Source: CAYPNF01 sp964411985 (GTDB lineage: Bacteria; Verrucomicrobiota; Verrucomicrobiia; Limisphaerales; J093). From it: a DNA stretch of 64,000 nucleotides. Shown in pieces: positions 16,430-25,360 of this stretch. A program made the position numbers and the translations under genes. How positions within the stretch are numbered: position 1 is the first letter of the stretch; every line of letters starts with the position of its first letter. Location of the stretch: the NCBI GenBank assembly GCA_964411985.1, contig CAYPNF010000001.1, forward strand, positions 186,001 through 250,000, given 5' to 3'. The notes beneath the pieces were generated by a model, which did not search any database, was not told the DNA's origin, and saw only the letters and a program-made list of their open reading frames with translations.

Positions 16430-19400
16430 CTACTTCAAGTCTGGCAAAAACACCTCGGCGCCGTCGGACAGAATGAGCTTCAGCTCGCACACCCGGGCAA
16501 CGCCCCCCGCCGGGTCGTCCAACGGAAGGTCTTTCGCAGGAACGAGAAAGCGCAGGGAGCCGGTCTCGACCACCTCAGGCCATTGCAGGGTGACCACCCT
16601 GGAGCTAGCCCCGGCGACCGAACCAACCGTCACCCATCGATCACCCTGGCGGGCTTGGATCTGGAATCCCTTGAGGATCGGGATCACGGGACGGTCGTCT
16701 CCACAGTACACAACACCCTTGAGCTTCAAGGGTCGAGGCAACTCGACCGACAACCAGACATCCGTAGGTGCCTCCCGACTACCACCGCCGAAGGGCTTGG
16801 AAATCCAACCGGTGTAAGGGTCGGTGTCGCCATCGAAGGCGCCCACGGCTGGGTACTCCGGCGCGTAGACCGAGGATGCCGTTGCTTTCACGGGGGGAGG
16901 TGGAGGAGCACCGGTTCGCACGCTAGCTTCGGCCGAAAACGGCCCTTTCTGCCAAAGCCGGTCCACGGCACACACCCGGTAGAAGTAACTGGTAAAGGGT
17001 TGGATCTGGTCGTCTTCATACATGAGGTGGTCGTAGTCGCCAGCCCGATAGTCGATGGGAACATGACCGTACGCGGTCGACCCCGGGATGACCGAATCCG
17101 CCTTCACCTTGCCAATACAGGTCTTCTCATCGGGCTGGAATCCGTGCTGGGTGGACCGATGGATCTCATAGGTTTGCACATCCGACTCACAGCTCGTGCG
17201 GAAAAGCAGGTTCACAAAGTTGAAGGGGGCGATGGGGCTCACCAGGATCGCGCGCAGCCCCTCCACTCGGAGGGGAGCGAGATTCTGTGCACTGGCGTCG
17301 AGGGTGGCAGTGGCAACCACCGGAGAGAGAGGTCCTTCATTGTTGGCACGGTCCACTCCGGCCACTCGGTAATAATATTTGGTATTCGGTTCGAGACGGT
17401 TATTGATCCAGCCACCGTACTGGAGCTGGGGTTGATCTACCCATTCAGGGGAGGAACAACGGGCCACCAGATGCAGGAGAGAAGGGGTGAAGTCCTGAGT
17501 GTCACCCCGGTAGACCCGGTACTGGCTGAACTGGGACTGTGGCTGCCAGGCGAGGCGAATCTGCATGTCGGAAAGCGGCGTGGCGGTGAGTCCCTGCAAG
17601 CTCGCAGGACTCCCCATGGGCGTGCACACCACCCGGATGGTCTTCAGGCCAAAAGGTGGAATGGAGAAGTTTACCTTGTTTCGGTTCCGCACCGGTAAGG
17701 GACGAGGACGGTCGTTCTCCACCAAATCGGTTTCAGTGGCGGCAGAAACGTCGTCCAAGAATCCCAAGGTCACGGTTGCCGAGGTTGACTTGCCCTGAGT
17801 CTCGCTGAAACGGAGGATATACCCGGCGCCGTTCGCTTCCGCAGGCTTGAACGTCGTGCAAGCGACATTCGGGACATCGACGGTGAGGAAACTTCGACTG
17901 GCTGGCAGTGGAGCCGTCTTCGCCCCAGGGGACATACGGACCAGCAGCGGGTTGTGTGTATCCCAGCCAAATTCATCCGCCCGCCCCTGTTGCCAATTGC
18001 CAGCATGGCTCCTCATGGACCAGCTGAACCGAATCGGACCAGGTTGATCCCAACGGATATTTACGTCGAACATGTTGTCCAAGAGATAGAGATAGACCCG
18101 GCTGCTGGTGGGGTAACGCATCTCTCTTTCAAATTCGTGTTCGCGCCCCCCCACAATCGGGCAGGAACGAGGATACCCATACTCCACCAGGGAGTTCTCG
18201 AGCGGGGCGATGGTCACACCAAAACGGTCGTTCGAAACATCCGTAAAGTGGCGCACGGCATAGTAAGCCGTGCAAGATCCATCAAATTGGTCACGGATCG
18301 GCTCTGCAACGCCCCCCGGCAATTCATGATGAAAGCGATACTCGGGCACGGAGAACGGAAGGGCTACAAACAGAGATTCCTTGTTCACCATGCTGGTGTT
18401 CCGCATGCGGCTGTTCCGGCCTGACGGTGACTTCACCACGTCCATCACGAAATCGATTCGTTTCAAAGCATGGTAGAGCACAATCTGCTGGGTCAGACTC
18501 TCCACTCCTGTGGCTTGAGCGCGAATCGTCATGACGTCTGCGACGGGCCCGCGGATGGAGGAGAGTTTAGCAGACTCAACCCGGTACCAAACCGAGGTGT
18601 CCTGCAGGGTGGGTTTCTCAAACCGTTCATAGAGGTATTCGTTGAACTGGTGCGGAGCGGTTGTATCCACCAACTCCCTCTTGAGCTGTTTATCCCAGAT
18701 ACTGGCCAAAGCTCCGGTGCGCGGGTTGAAGGTCAGCCTATAGAAGCCGTTCTCCATCTGGTTTTCCTTTCCTGCGGGAACCGGCTTCGCAACGGCAGAG
18801 GCCGGAACCAGGGAGAAGGTCTTGTAGCCGGTTGCGGGAACCTTGCGAGCGACAAAGAGACAGTCGCCATCCGGCAAAACCTGATGCGGAACCCTGCCGC
18901 CGGTCGAGTCATCGATAATCTGGAAGTTCAAACCGGTGGGGCGAAAGCGTACTAGATCCGTCCGTGCCCGTGGGAGGGGGTTCATGACGATGAGATTACG
19001 CTCTGATTTCGTGGTTATGAGGTTAGCCAGTTTGTCGAGGGAGCTTTCGAGTGCTCGCGTGGTGAATTCCTCACCTTCGAGCACCATCTCCCGGTTTTCC
19101 ACCAACTCCGTCTCATACTGCCGCATCCGTTCCCGTTGGGGGGCGATGGCATCGATGGCGTCAGTGTGTTCATGGTAGAGCAAGAGCCGATGATAGGCTT
19201 GATAAAGGTCAGTCCAGGGATAGCTTCCGCCCGCGAGAACGGCGGAGAGGGTAGCGAGCTTCTCAACAGTCGGAAGAGCTTCCCCCAACCTGCGCGCATG
19301 GCCCAGAAGCCAGGCGTCGGTTGCATCCTGGTCCGCCCACTGGTTGTTTCCGTCTTTGGCAAACGTCTTGATCTGGGCTGGGTTCGCTTGCGCGGCGATC

Positions 19401-20662
19401 GCGCTAAAGAACATGTCGAGGGTAGCACAGACCAGATGCGGATAGCGGTAACGGCTGTTCCAGGAGCGGATTCGGTCGGCATTGTCACGCGTGACCAGCT
19501 GGAAATCGGTCCCGTCCTGAAGCAACAGGGTATCATACGGCCACTGCGCTCCCAGCGTCCGAATGGCGTTCTCGATCCGCGCCGGGCTGCCATCGCCCAG
19601 GGAATCCCCAGCATATCCTCCGTAGGCCACGGAACGAGCCAACACCGGGGGGCGGGGATCACGATCCGGCCCTTGCCAGAAGAAAACCGGCTCTGATTCA
19701 GCCGGCTTTAGGCAATGCCCACAGCCGTTGTAACCGTGGAACAAATACGAAATCCCCGCTTCTTTGAGCGCAGTCGCAAAAGGCCAACTCAGCCCGATGA
19801 CATCGTCAATCAAGGCTGTCCGACCACTTGGCACCCCAAGAAGATCGGGCGTATGACGACCTGACAGGTAGAAGAGCCGTGCCATCAATTCGTGCCCGAG
19901 TTGTTCGGTGTTGACGGTAGCCAAAACCCCTCCAACCTGGATGCGACCCTGGCGGATACGCAAAGCCAAGTCGGCTGCCTGGCTCGCGCTGTGACTGCCC
20001 AGGAAACTGGTGATCGGCTCGCTAGTCTCGATCACAAAGCGAAACTGGCTGTCCTCGTCCCAGCCGTCGGTCTCCGCACAATACTGGAGCGGCCGCTCAA
20101 TGTTGGCATGGCGGATCTCCGTACGAAGCCGATGGGGATAGTTGCCAAAGCCCAGGTCATGATGGGAGTAGGAGATACAATGGATATTCCACTTCTTCTG
20201 TGGCTGCCAGTCCACGTCCAGCTTGGCGAGGGATTGGCCCGAGTCTTTCCGAAGGATCTCAATGGAGACCTTGGTGGGCACCGATATCTCCGTCAGATGA
20301 ATTTCATTCGTGGACTTGCCTGTTCCTAGGCTCCCAAGGTCCTCAAGGTAGGAGGCGGCATCCCCCATCTGGATTCTGGCACGCCCCTCCAGCGGCTGCC
20401 CCACGTTGTTTAGGTGAAGACGCGCCAACTGCCGCAAGGGCTGGCCCGGGGCCGGCTGCGGGAATAGCGGGGTAGGTTCGACTTTCTCGATCTGCACTTC
20501 GGCAGCACCTAGGCACCAACTGACCAGCAGTAGCATGGCTCGCAAGGCCGCCCCTACCTCACGCCATCTCGTCCAAAGACCAATAAGGCCCTTTCCACGG
20601 CATCCAGGGTTCTGCATCCGAATCACGTGTTTTGCGAATCGTGGCTCAACTTTGGATTTCAT
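16430..20662 (-). CDS. Large GH38-like alpha-mannosidase with fibronectin III and discoidin-type domains
   Basis: 1410 residues. A membrane/signal segment lies near 38-53 (LRAMLLLVSWCLGAAE), then a short beta domain, then the GH38-like catalytic barrel starting HCISYSHHDLGFGNYPH, where His/Asp correspond to the zinc ligands of the HxDxGW signature. GGVLATVNTEQLG and WPFATALKEAGI continue the barrel. The middle (FYRLTFNPRTGALASIWDK) is the beta-rich mannosidase C-terminal domain. Two fibronectin-III-like modules (about 1050-1260) and an F5/8-type-C-like carbohydrate-binding module (about 1270-1410, AVGAFDGDTDPYTGW) finish the protein. Expected to be exported or surface-exposed and to trim alpha-mannosides; the exact linkage is unknown. 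Confidence 0.75.
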   Translation of the reverse strand: MKSKVEPRFAKHVIRMQNPGCRGKGLIGLWTRWREVGAALRAMLLLVSWCLGAAEVQIEKVEPTPLFPQPAPGQPLRQLARLHLNNVGQPLEGRARIQMGDAASYLEDLGSLGTGKSTNEIHLTEISVPTKVSIEILRKDSGQSLAKLDVDWQPQKKWNIHCISYSHHDLGFGNYPHRLRTEIRHANIERPLQYCAETDGWDEDSQFRFVIETSEPITSFLGSHSASQAADLALRIRQGRIQVGGVLATVNTEQLGHELMARLFYLSGRHTPDLLGVPSGRTALIDDVIGLSWPFATALKEAGISYLFHGYNGCGHCLKPAESEPVFFWQGPDRDPRPPVLARSVAYGGYAGDSLGDGSPARIENAIRTLGAQWPYDTLLLQDGTDFQLVTRDNADRIRSWNSRYRYPHLVCATLDMFFSAIAAQANPAQIKTFAKDGNNQWADQDATDAWLLGHARRLGEALPTVEKLATLSAVLAGGSYPWTDLYQAYHRLLLYHEHTDAIDAIAPQRERMRQYETELVENREMVLEGEEFTTRALESSLDKLANLITTKSERNLIVMNPLPRARTDLVRFRPTGLNFQIIDDSTGGRVPHQVLPDGDCLFVARKVPATGYKTFSLVPASAVAKPVPAGKENQMENGFYRLTFNPRTGALASIWDKQLKRELVDTTAPHQFNEYLYERFEKPTLQDTSVWYRVESAKLSSIRGPVADVMTIRAQATGVESLTQQIVLYHALKRIDFVMDVVKSPSGRNSRMRNTSMVNKESLFVALPFSVPEYRFHHELPGGVAEPIRDQFDGSCTAYYAVRHFTDVSNDRFGVTIAPLENSLVEYGYPRSCPIVGGREHEFEREMRYPTSSRVYLYLLDNMFDVNIRWDQPGPIRFSWSMRSHAGNWQQGRADEFGWDTHNPLLVRMSPGAKTAPLPASRSFLTVDVPNVACTTFKPAEANGAGYILRFSETQGKSTSATVTLGFLDDVSAATETDLVENDRPRPLPVRNRNKVNFSIPPFGLKTIRVVCTPMGSPASLQGLTATPLSDMQIRLAWQPQSQFSQYRVYRGDTQDFTPSLLHLVARCSSPEWVDQPQLQYGGWINNRLEPNTKYYYRVAGVDRANNEGPLSPVVATATLDASAQNLAPLRVEGLRAILVSPIAPFNFVNLLFRTSCESDVQTYEIHRSTQHGFQPDEKTCIGKVKADSVIPGSTAYGHVPIDYRAGDYDHLMYEDDQIQPFTSYFYRVCAVDRLWQKGPFSAEASVRTGAPPPPPVKATASSVYAPEYPAVGAFDGDTDPYTGWISKPFGGGSREAPTDVWLSVELPRPLKLKGVVYCGDDRPVIPILKGFQIQARQGDRWVTVGSVAGASSRVVTLQWPEVVETGSLRFLVPAKDLPLDDPAGGVARVCELKLILSDGAEVFLPDLK

Positions 20663-20718
20663 AGCACATCATGAGTCCTGAAAAGTTCTCTAACGTCCGG
20701 CAACCAGAAGAATCGCCA

Positions 20719-23061
20719 TCATGGCACGACCGGGACCAGCACCCTCTTACCGTATTGGCCTGTTCCTATCCTCTGTCCGTCGCGGCTCACGTCGAAGCCC
20801 GTGGGCGAGAGGGTTACGTCATAGGAATGCCCTCGAATTCGGAAGTTGCGCAACCTTGCCGTCCCCAGTTCGGGATTCCAGGAAGGGTCGACTATGAGGC
20901 TGCCATCGACCTGAAGTTGCAGGCCAAAGACGCCAAACCAAACCGCTTCGAGTCCCGCCCCAGCCGAGAGTTGAGTCGGCATCGAGGAGTGGTCCTGATA
21001 GGCCCGGTCCGTCCGCGGGTTCTGCGGGATGTAAGGGAAGAATTCCACGTAACGGCTGAACCGGCGTAACACTTCCCAACCCAGGGCCGGTTGCCCAGTC
21101 CGGTAGAGGTTTCGCGCGATCCGCAGTGGCATCCCGGCATACTGTCCTCCCCCACCCCAATCGGAATCGATGCGGTCCCAGTGGACAAGGTCGTGTCGGG
21201 CGATGGAATAGAACCCGTAACGCCCGAGGAACTCACCGTCGCGCAGGTGGGACACCAATCCCCGCTCTTGTTCGGCCGACAACACACCCGTACCCAAGAG
21301 GTCAAACAAGTGATAGGTCCAAACCGGCTCACGGCTGCCGTCGGGGTAAAGGTTGTCGAACCACCCCTCCTTCCCATTCCACAGCTTGGCGTTCATTTCC
21401 CGGTGCGTCTGGTCGGCCCACTGTCCGAATTTCTCAGCATCAGGATCCTTCCATCGCTTTGCCCACTGGCTGAGCCATCCGTAGTATTTGACGGCCAACC
21501 CATTGACCACGGGGATGACATGATTGTAGCCATCGGTTCGAATCTCGATGCTTTCCTCGGCGTTGGGTCCGATATCGAGCAAGCCGTCGGGACGCCCATA
21601 GTGGTCGTGCAGGCGATAAGCCCAGCGTTTGAGCCATTCATAGACGGTGGCTTCACCGGCCTTTGCCTGGAAGATGTCCTCTTTGCCCGTTTGAAGCACA
21701 TAGGCATCCACCATGGTCTGCAGAGCGAACGGCTCCTGCATGTAGATGCCGCCCCACCGAGTGCCGTACCAACCCACGTACGTTCGCTCCATCTTCACTT
21801 CCCGCAGCGAGGTCACCACCGCGAGCTTGAGGCTTTCGGGGTCCAGCATGGCCAGCACGTCCGACGCAAAGGAGGTATCCCAGGTAATCGTAAACACCCA
21901 GGTCCCCACGGACCAAAACGGGTTGGCTACGAAGTTCTCCCGCTCCCAGCGGCACATAAGCACCGTCTGGAAACAGCGCCGGTAGAAATCATCGAGCTGG
22001 GAACAATCGGTCTGCAGCGTTGCAACCTGCTCCGAAGCCCACCGTAACCGGTCACGCACCTTGGTTTGCGCGGCTTCCATCCGGGCGGGAATGGCAGCAT
22101 CCTGGAGTTCGGGCAAAGGCTTGCCACCTGCAATCATCTTGACAGTGAAATGAAACGTCTGCGGCTGGTTTGGCGGCAAAATGACTTCATACCCTTTGGC
22201 CACACGTGTGCCATGATCCGAGCACAAACGGAGGGCGAGCTGCTCGCTGGACACGGTAAAGGGATCGGGCCGCACGGCCTTCGTGGCCCCTTTGCCGTCA
22301 AACACCGCCAACTCCGTCGAGGCTTGTTCCGGAACCAGCGTCAGCGTGAGGGGCGAAGGGGTGCGATTTCGCAGTTCGACCTTGAGAAAGACTTCATCCT
22401 CGCTGGCCGAAACCGAGGTCCAGGTTCGAATGGCGAACGAAACCCATCGATCTCCGTGCTTCTTGTGGTAGGTACCGGTGCGGATATCCACGTCGGGACG
22501 CCAGACTTCGTCCTGCGTGACGAGGACCATAGCGAAGCCTGGACGCAAGTTCGAGCCCAGGGGGTCGCTGCCGGTTCCACTCTCCTTCCACTGCTTCCAC
22601 ATGGCCGGGACGTCATCCCGAATCAGTGTACCACTGGCGTTGTCCAGGAAGTTGAAGTGAAAGTCGTAGCCGCGCAGATCCACAGGCGGAAACACCGGCC
22701 AGCCAAATCCGGTCATGCTATCCTCTTTCACATGCACGAAGCCGCGACCATTGAACAAGATCACCTGCGGGTCGGTGAAGGTCATCCGCTCCCGGGGCAT
22801 CGCCAGGATTTCAGGCGTTAGGACTTTTCCCCCTGGCGTGCCTGCCACATCACCCTCGCCGGCTCTGGCGAGAACGATGTTGAAGATCACGAATAGGGCT
22901 AAGCACGCGATCCACTTCCAGCGTAGGGCGAAAGCGGGACCCTTCGCCAGAAGCCGACCCAAGCGTGGTCGCAGATGGAGCGGAACCTCCGCTAGATCGG
23001 TTGTTTCGGCAGGAATGTCCCAGAGACAGCGCTCAGGGGTAGATGCATTGATGGGCTTCAT
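20719..23061 (-). CDS. Membrane-anchored six-hairpin glycosidase (GH63/GH37/GH78-like fold)
   Basis: About 780 residues. A single hydrophobic anchor lies near residues 49-66 (WIACLALFVIFNIVLA). The C-terminal half has the aromatic and acidic pattern of (alpha/alpha)6 barrel glycosidases: WVFTITWDTSFASDVL, YMQEPFALQTMVDAY, DGLLDIGPNAEE, and DWGGGGQYAGMP near the end. The last 60 residues form a beta domain similar to those closing GH63/GH78 enzymes (DVTLSPTGFDV). I cannot name one family. I start it at the ATG at 23061 (MKPINAS), which overlaps the UroD-like gene by 29 bp; the open frame extends further back into that gene. It is followed 56 bp later by the GH38-type gene. Confidence 0.7.
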   Translation of the reverse strand: MKPINASTPERCLWDIPAETTDLAEVPLHLRPRLGRLLAKGPAFALRWKWIACLALFVIFNIVLARAGEGDVAGTPGGKVLTPEILAMPRERMTFTDPQVILFNGRGFVHVKEDSMTGFGWPVFPPVDLRGYDFHFNFLDNASGTLIRDDVPAMWKQWKESGTGSDPLGSNLRPGFAMVLVTQDEVWRPDVDIRTGTYHKKHGDRWVSFAIRTWTSVSASEDEVFLKVELRNRTPSPLTLTLVPEQASTELAVFDGKGATKAVRPDPFTVSSEQLALRLCSDHGTRVAKGYEVILPPNQPQTFHFTVKMIAGGKPLPELQDAAIPARMEAAQTKVRDRLRWASEQVATLQTDCSQLDDFYRRCFQTVLMCRWERENFVANPFWSVGTWVFTITWDTSFASDVLAMLDPESLKLAVVTSLREVKMERTYVGWYGTRWGGIYMQEPFALQTMVDAYVLQTGKEDIFQAKAGEATVYEWLKRWAYRLHDHYGRPDGLLDIGPNAEESIEIRTDGYNHVIPVVNGLAVKYYGWLSQWAKRWKDPDAEKFGQWADQTHREMNAKLWNGKEGWFDNLYPDGSREPVWTYHLFDLLGTGVLSAEQERGLVSHLRDGEFLGRYGFYSIARHDLVHWDRIDSDWGGGGQYAGMPLRIARNLYRTGQPALGWEVLRRFSRYVEFFPYIPQNPRTDRAYQDHSSMPTQLSAGAGLEAVWFGVFGLQLQVDGSLIVDPSWNPELGTARLRNFRIRGHSYDVTLSPTGFDVSRDGQRIGTGQYGKRVLVPVVP

Positions 23062-24196
23062 CGGCAAACGCTTCCAGCAAGTTGAGATCAGCTTCAAAGA
23101 AATGATCGGAGGGGGACAGGATGAAGCCCCCGCCTCCACCGGCGGCTTCAAAACAACGTCGGACCTCTGCGCGAGTCTGTTCCGGGGTACAACCGGTAAA
23201 GAAATGGAACTGGTCGAGCCCACCAATCATGCAGACTCGGTCGCCAATCCGTCGCTTGGCTTCGGCAAGATCCACATCGCCCCCCATCCCTGATGGAGTA
23301 AAGGTCTCCATGGCGTCGGGTTTCATGGAGGCGATTCGCTCCAAGAGCGGCATCATTCCGCCACAGGTGTGATAGACCACCCGCTGACCGGCCTGGTGGA
23401 GAGCCTCAATGACCGGGGCATCATAAGGTGCAACGAATTCGTCAAAAAGGCGCGGTGAAATGACCGTGGACGATGCATCACCGCCTCCGAATTCGATCAC
23501 GTCGAACGCTGCTCCTTTCATCGATCGGGCGTAGGCAAGTTTGCGTCGTTGGAGGATACCCAACAGTTCATGGACCCAGGAGGGATCATCATGGGCCTCC
23601 AGGATCAGCCGCTCGATCCCCACCAGGCAGGCAGCGTCCTGCCAAGTGCCCGGTTGGCCAAAAACGTCAAAGCAACAGAGGTGACTGCGGGTAATCCCTC
23701 GCTCCCCAAACGCCACGGCCGCACGGTTCACCGCCTCCGTATCGCATTTGGGGGCTGTCGCAAATCTTGCCAGCAAGTCGATGTCCTTCTTCTGGTGAAT
23801 CAGATGCTCGGTGACCCAGGTGGTATGCTCGTTCGATTGGAGTACCATCGACAGCGTGCCTTTGGGGGTGACGAAGCGATATCGCGTCGTGGGCCATTCG
23901 TGGCCCGAAACGGCTTCCGTGAAAATGCGCCATTGGTCCGTGGCCACGCGCCGTGCCTCAAGAAAGCCCGGAGGCCCTTGGAGTGGATCGTAGTACTCAC
24001 CCAAAGAGCCGTCAGGCCGATGTTCCACCACCCATTGAATGGCATCGAGTCGGAAGCGGTCGAAAAACTGTGCTGCGGTAGACCCACCCAACTGGCGCTT
24101 CAGGAAGGAGTCCATCAGGTGGTGAGTGGTCACCGGAAGCCGGTCCGGCTGGTTACGGTCAAGGGCACATAAAAGCCGTTGCCTGGAGGTCATCAT
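23033..24196 (-). CDS. UroD/MtaA-family protein, probable corrinoid or methyl-transfer enzyme
   Basis: 387 residues of the uroporphyrinogen decarboxylase fold (COG0407 type): starts SRQRLLCALDRNQPDRLPV, with VIEFGGGDASS, a VVYHTCGG metal-site His-x-Cys and MIGGLDQF. The arginine-rich PVWxMRQAGRY segment of true haem-pathway UroD is absent, so a haem role is unlikely. MtaA-type methyltransferases use the His-x-Cys pair plus a later Cys for zinc; here that position reads ILSPSDHFF and the Cys is missing. Its substrate is unknown. It lies between a second UroD-like gene (4-bp ATGA overlap upstream) and a glycosidase (29-bp overlap downstream). Confidence 0.8.
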   Translation of the reverse strand: MMTSRQRLLCALDRNQPDRLPVTTHHLMDSFLKRQLGGSTAAQFFDRFRLDAIQWVVEHRPDGSLGEYYDPLQGPPGFLEARRVATDQWRIFTEAVSGHEWPTTRYRFVTPKGTLSMVLQSNEHTTWVTEHLIHQKKDIDLLARFATAPKCDTEAVNRAAVAFGERGITRSHLCCFDVFGQPGTWQDAACLVGIERLILEAHDDPSWVHELLGILQRRKLAYARSMKGAAFDVIEFGGGDASSTVISPRLFDEFVAPYDAPVIEALHQAGQRVVYHTCGGMMPLLERIASMKPDAMETFTPSGMGGDVDLAEAKRRIGDRVCMIGGLDQFHFFTGCTPEQTRAEVRRCFEAAGGGGGFILSPSDHFFEADLNLLEAFADEAHQCIYP

Positions 24197-25221
24197 GGGC
24201 TCACCTCTCGTTCCAATGCTGCCGCGGCAAGAGCTTCCACGTTCTCCGGAGGGACATTCGGCAGGATGGCCTCGTGACTAGGACTCACGATCAAGTTGGG
24301 TCCGAGCAAATTCTTCACGCGGCGCACATCCGTCCGGATTTGATGTGGCGTGCCATGGGTCAGCAGTTCCTGGGCATCGATCCCACCCAGGAAGGCCATC
24401 CGCCCTTGGAAATCCTTGGCCAACCGCTCTGCTTCCATGTCATGGGCCCGCGCCTGCAAGGGGTGAAGACATTGCACTCCCGCGTCAATCATCCGGTCGA
24501 TCACCTGATGCACCGAACCACACGAATGAACAACCACCTGGTAACCGTGCCTGCGCCCCTGATCCACGAACCGGCGAAACCAGGGAAAGACAAACTGATC
24601 CAACTGCTTGGGACTGCAGACTAGACCTCTTTGACAACCCAGATCGTTGCCAAAGAAGAACCCATCCACCAGATCCCCGGCTACCCGAAAGAAGCGTTCG
24701 TTGGCTTCGTGATAGAACTGGCAAACATGTTCGGTCACCGCCTCCACCACTGCGGGGTGGGTGTGCATCTTGACGAAGTACTCCTCCATGCCAAAGAGAT
24801 CGGCGATGCTGTGATAGTAACAGGTCCAAAAACCACTGAGACGATAAACATCGCCTGCGTTGCGAAGATCGCGCAGACAGGAATCGAAATGGAGGTAGTC
24901 CGGGTTGGGCCAAGGGAACCGTTCCACCTCGGCTACCGTGGTGCAGTCTGCCAGCGGGCCGAGACTGCCATGCTTCCCACGGTCGAGGCTGGAGTCAAAC
25001 AGCTCCCGGCCATCCGGGTCGCAGTAGGCATCGGGATACAGTTGGGGACAGATCCAGCGCACATCATCCCGGAGTTTTCGCCGCAGTTCTTCTTCCGATG
25101 AGGTGCCGAAGTAGCGGTGAAGAATGGGCCAGGTTTCAGGATGGGGGTTACCCAGCCAGAAGCCGCATCGTTCTATGGACTGGCGGGCGATGAGACGCCG
25201 GATGAGTTCGCGAGGATTCAT
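24193..25221 (-). CDS. Second UroD/MtaA-family protein
   Basis: 342 residues, same fold as its neighbour but distant in sequence. Starts NPRELIRRLIARQSIERCGFWLG. Shows a VVVHSCGS metal-site His-x-Cys, FLGGIDAQELL, and a C-terminal IVSPSHEAI where MtaA-type proteins would carry the third zinc ligand; Cys is missing here too. The end NVPPENVEAL is typical of the family. First gene of the minus-strand glycan locus, starting 139 bp from the divergent AraC regulator. Pairs of such genes beside glycosidases suggest processing of a modified sugar or aglycone, but no corrinoid protein is encoded nearby. Confidence 0.8.
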   Translation of the reverse strand: MNPRELIRRLIARQSIERCGFWLGNPHPETWPILHRYFGTSSEEELRRKLRDDVRWICPQLYPDAYCDPDGRELFDSSLDRGKHGSLGPLADCTTVAEVERFPWPNPDYLHFDSCLRDLRNAGDVYRLSGFWTCYYHSIADLFGMEEYFVKMHTHPAVVEAVTEHVCQFYHEANERFFRVAGDLVDGFFFGNDLGCQRGLVCSPKQLDQFVFPWFRRFVDQGRRHGYQVVVHSCGSVHQVIDRMIDAGVQCLHPLQARAHDMEAERLAKDFQGRMAFLGGIDAQELLTHGTPHQIRTDVRRVKNLLGPNLIVSPSHEAILPNVPPENVEALAAAALEREVSP

Positions 25222-25329
25222 AGCCTCTGCGGGGCTACCACCTGAGCTCTCTTCATGGGGCCAAAAGGGTTGACCGCCGGGATCATGACGCCCTAAGGTT
25301 AGTCCATCGCATCAAACTGTTTCCACGAC

Positions 25330-25355
25330 GATAGGATCAATCTACTGATACTATC
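25330..25355. promoter_or_regulatory. Operator-like inverted repeat in the divergent UroD/AraC intergenic region
   Basis: GATAGGATCA, a 6-base spacer, then TGATACTATC: 9 of 10 positions are complementary. It ends 5 bp before the AraC-family ATG and about 110 bp from the divergent UroD-like start. The position suits autoregulation and control of the glycan operon, though AraC proteins more often bind direct repeats. Confidence 0.5.
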
Positions 25356-25360
25356 CGATC

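Noticed and set aside
23033..25221. Haem-biosynthesis uroporphyrinogen decarboxylase (hemE)
   Set aside because: The substrate-binding arginine segment of HemE is absent and both genes sit among glycosidases, so a haem role is not supported.
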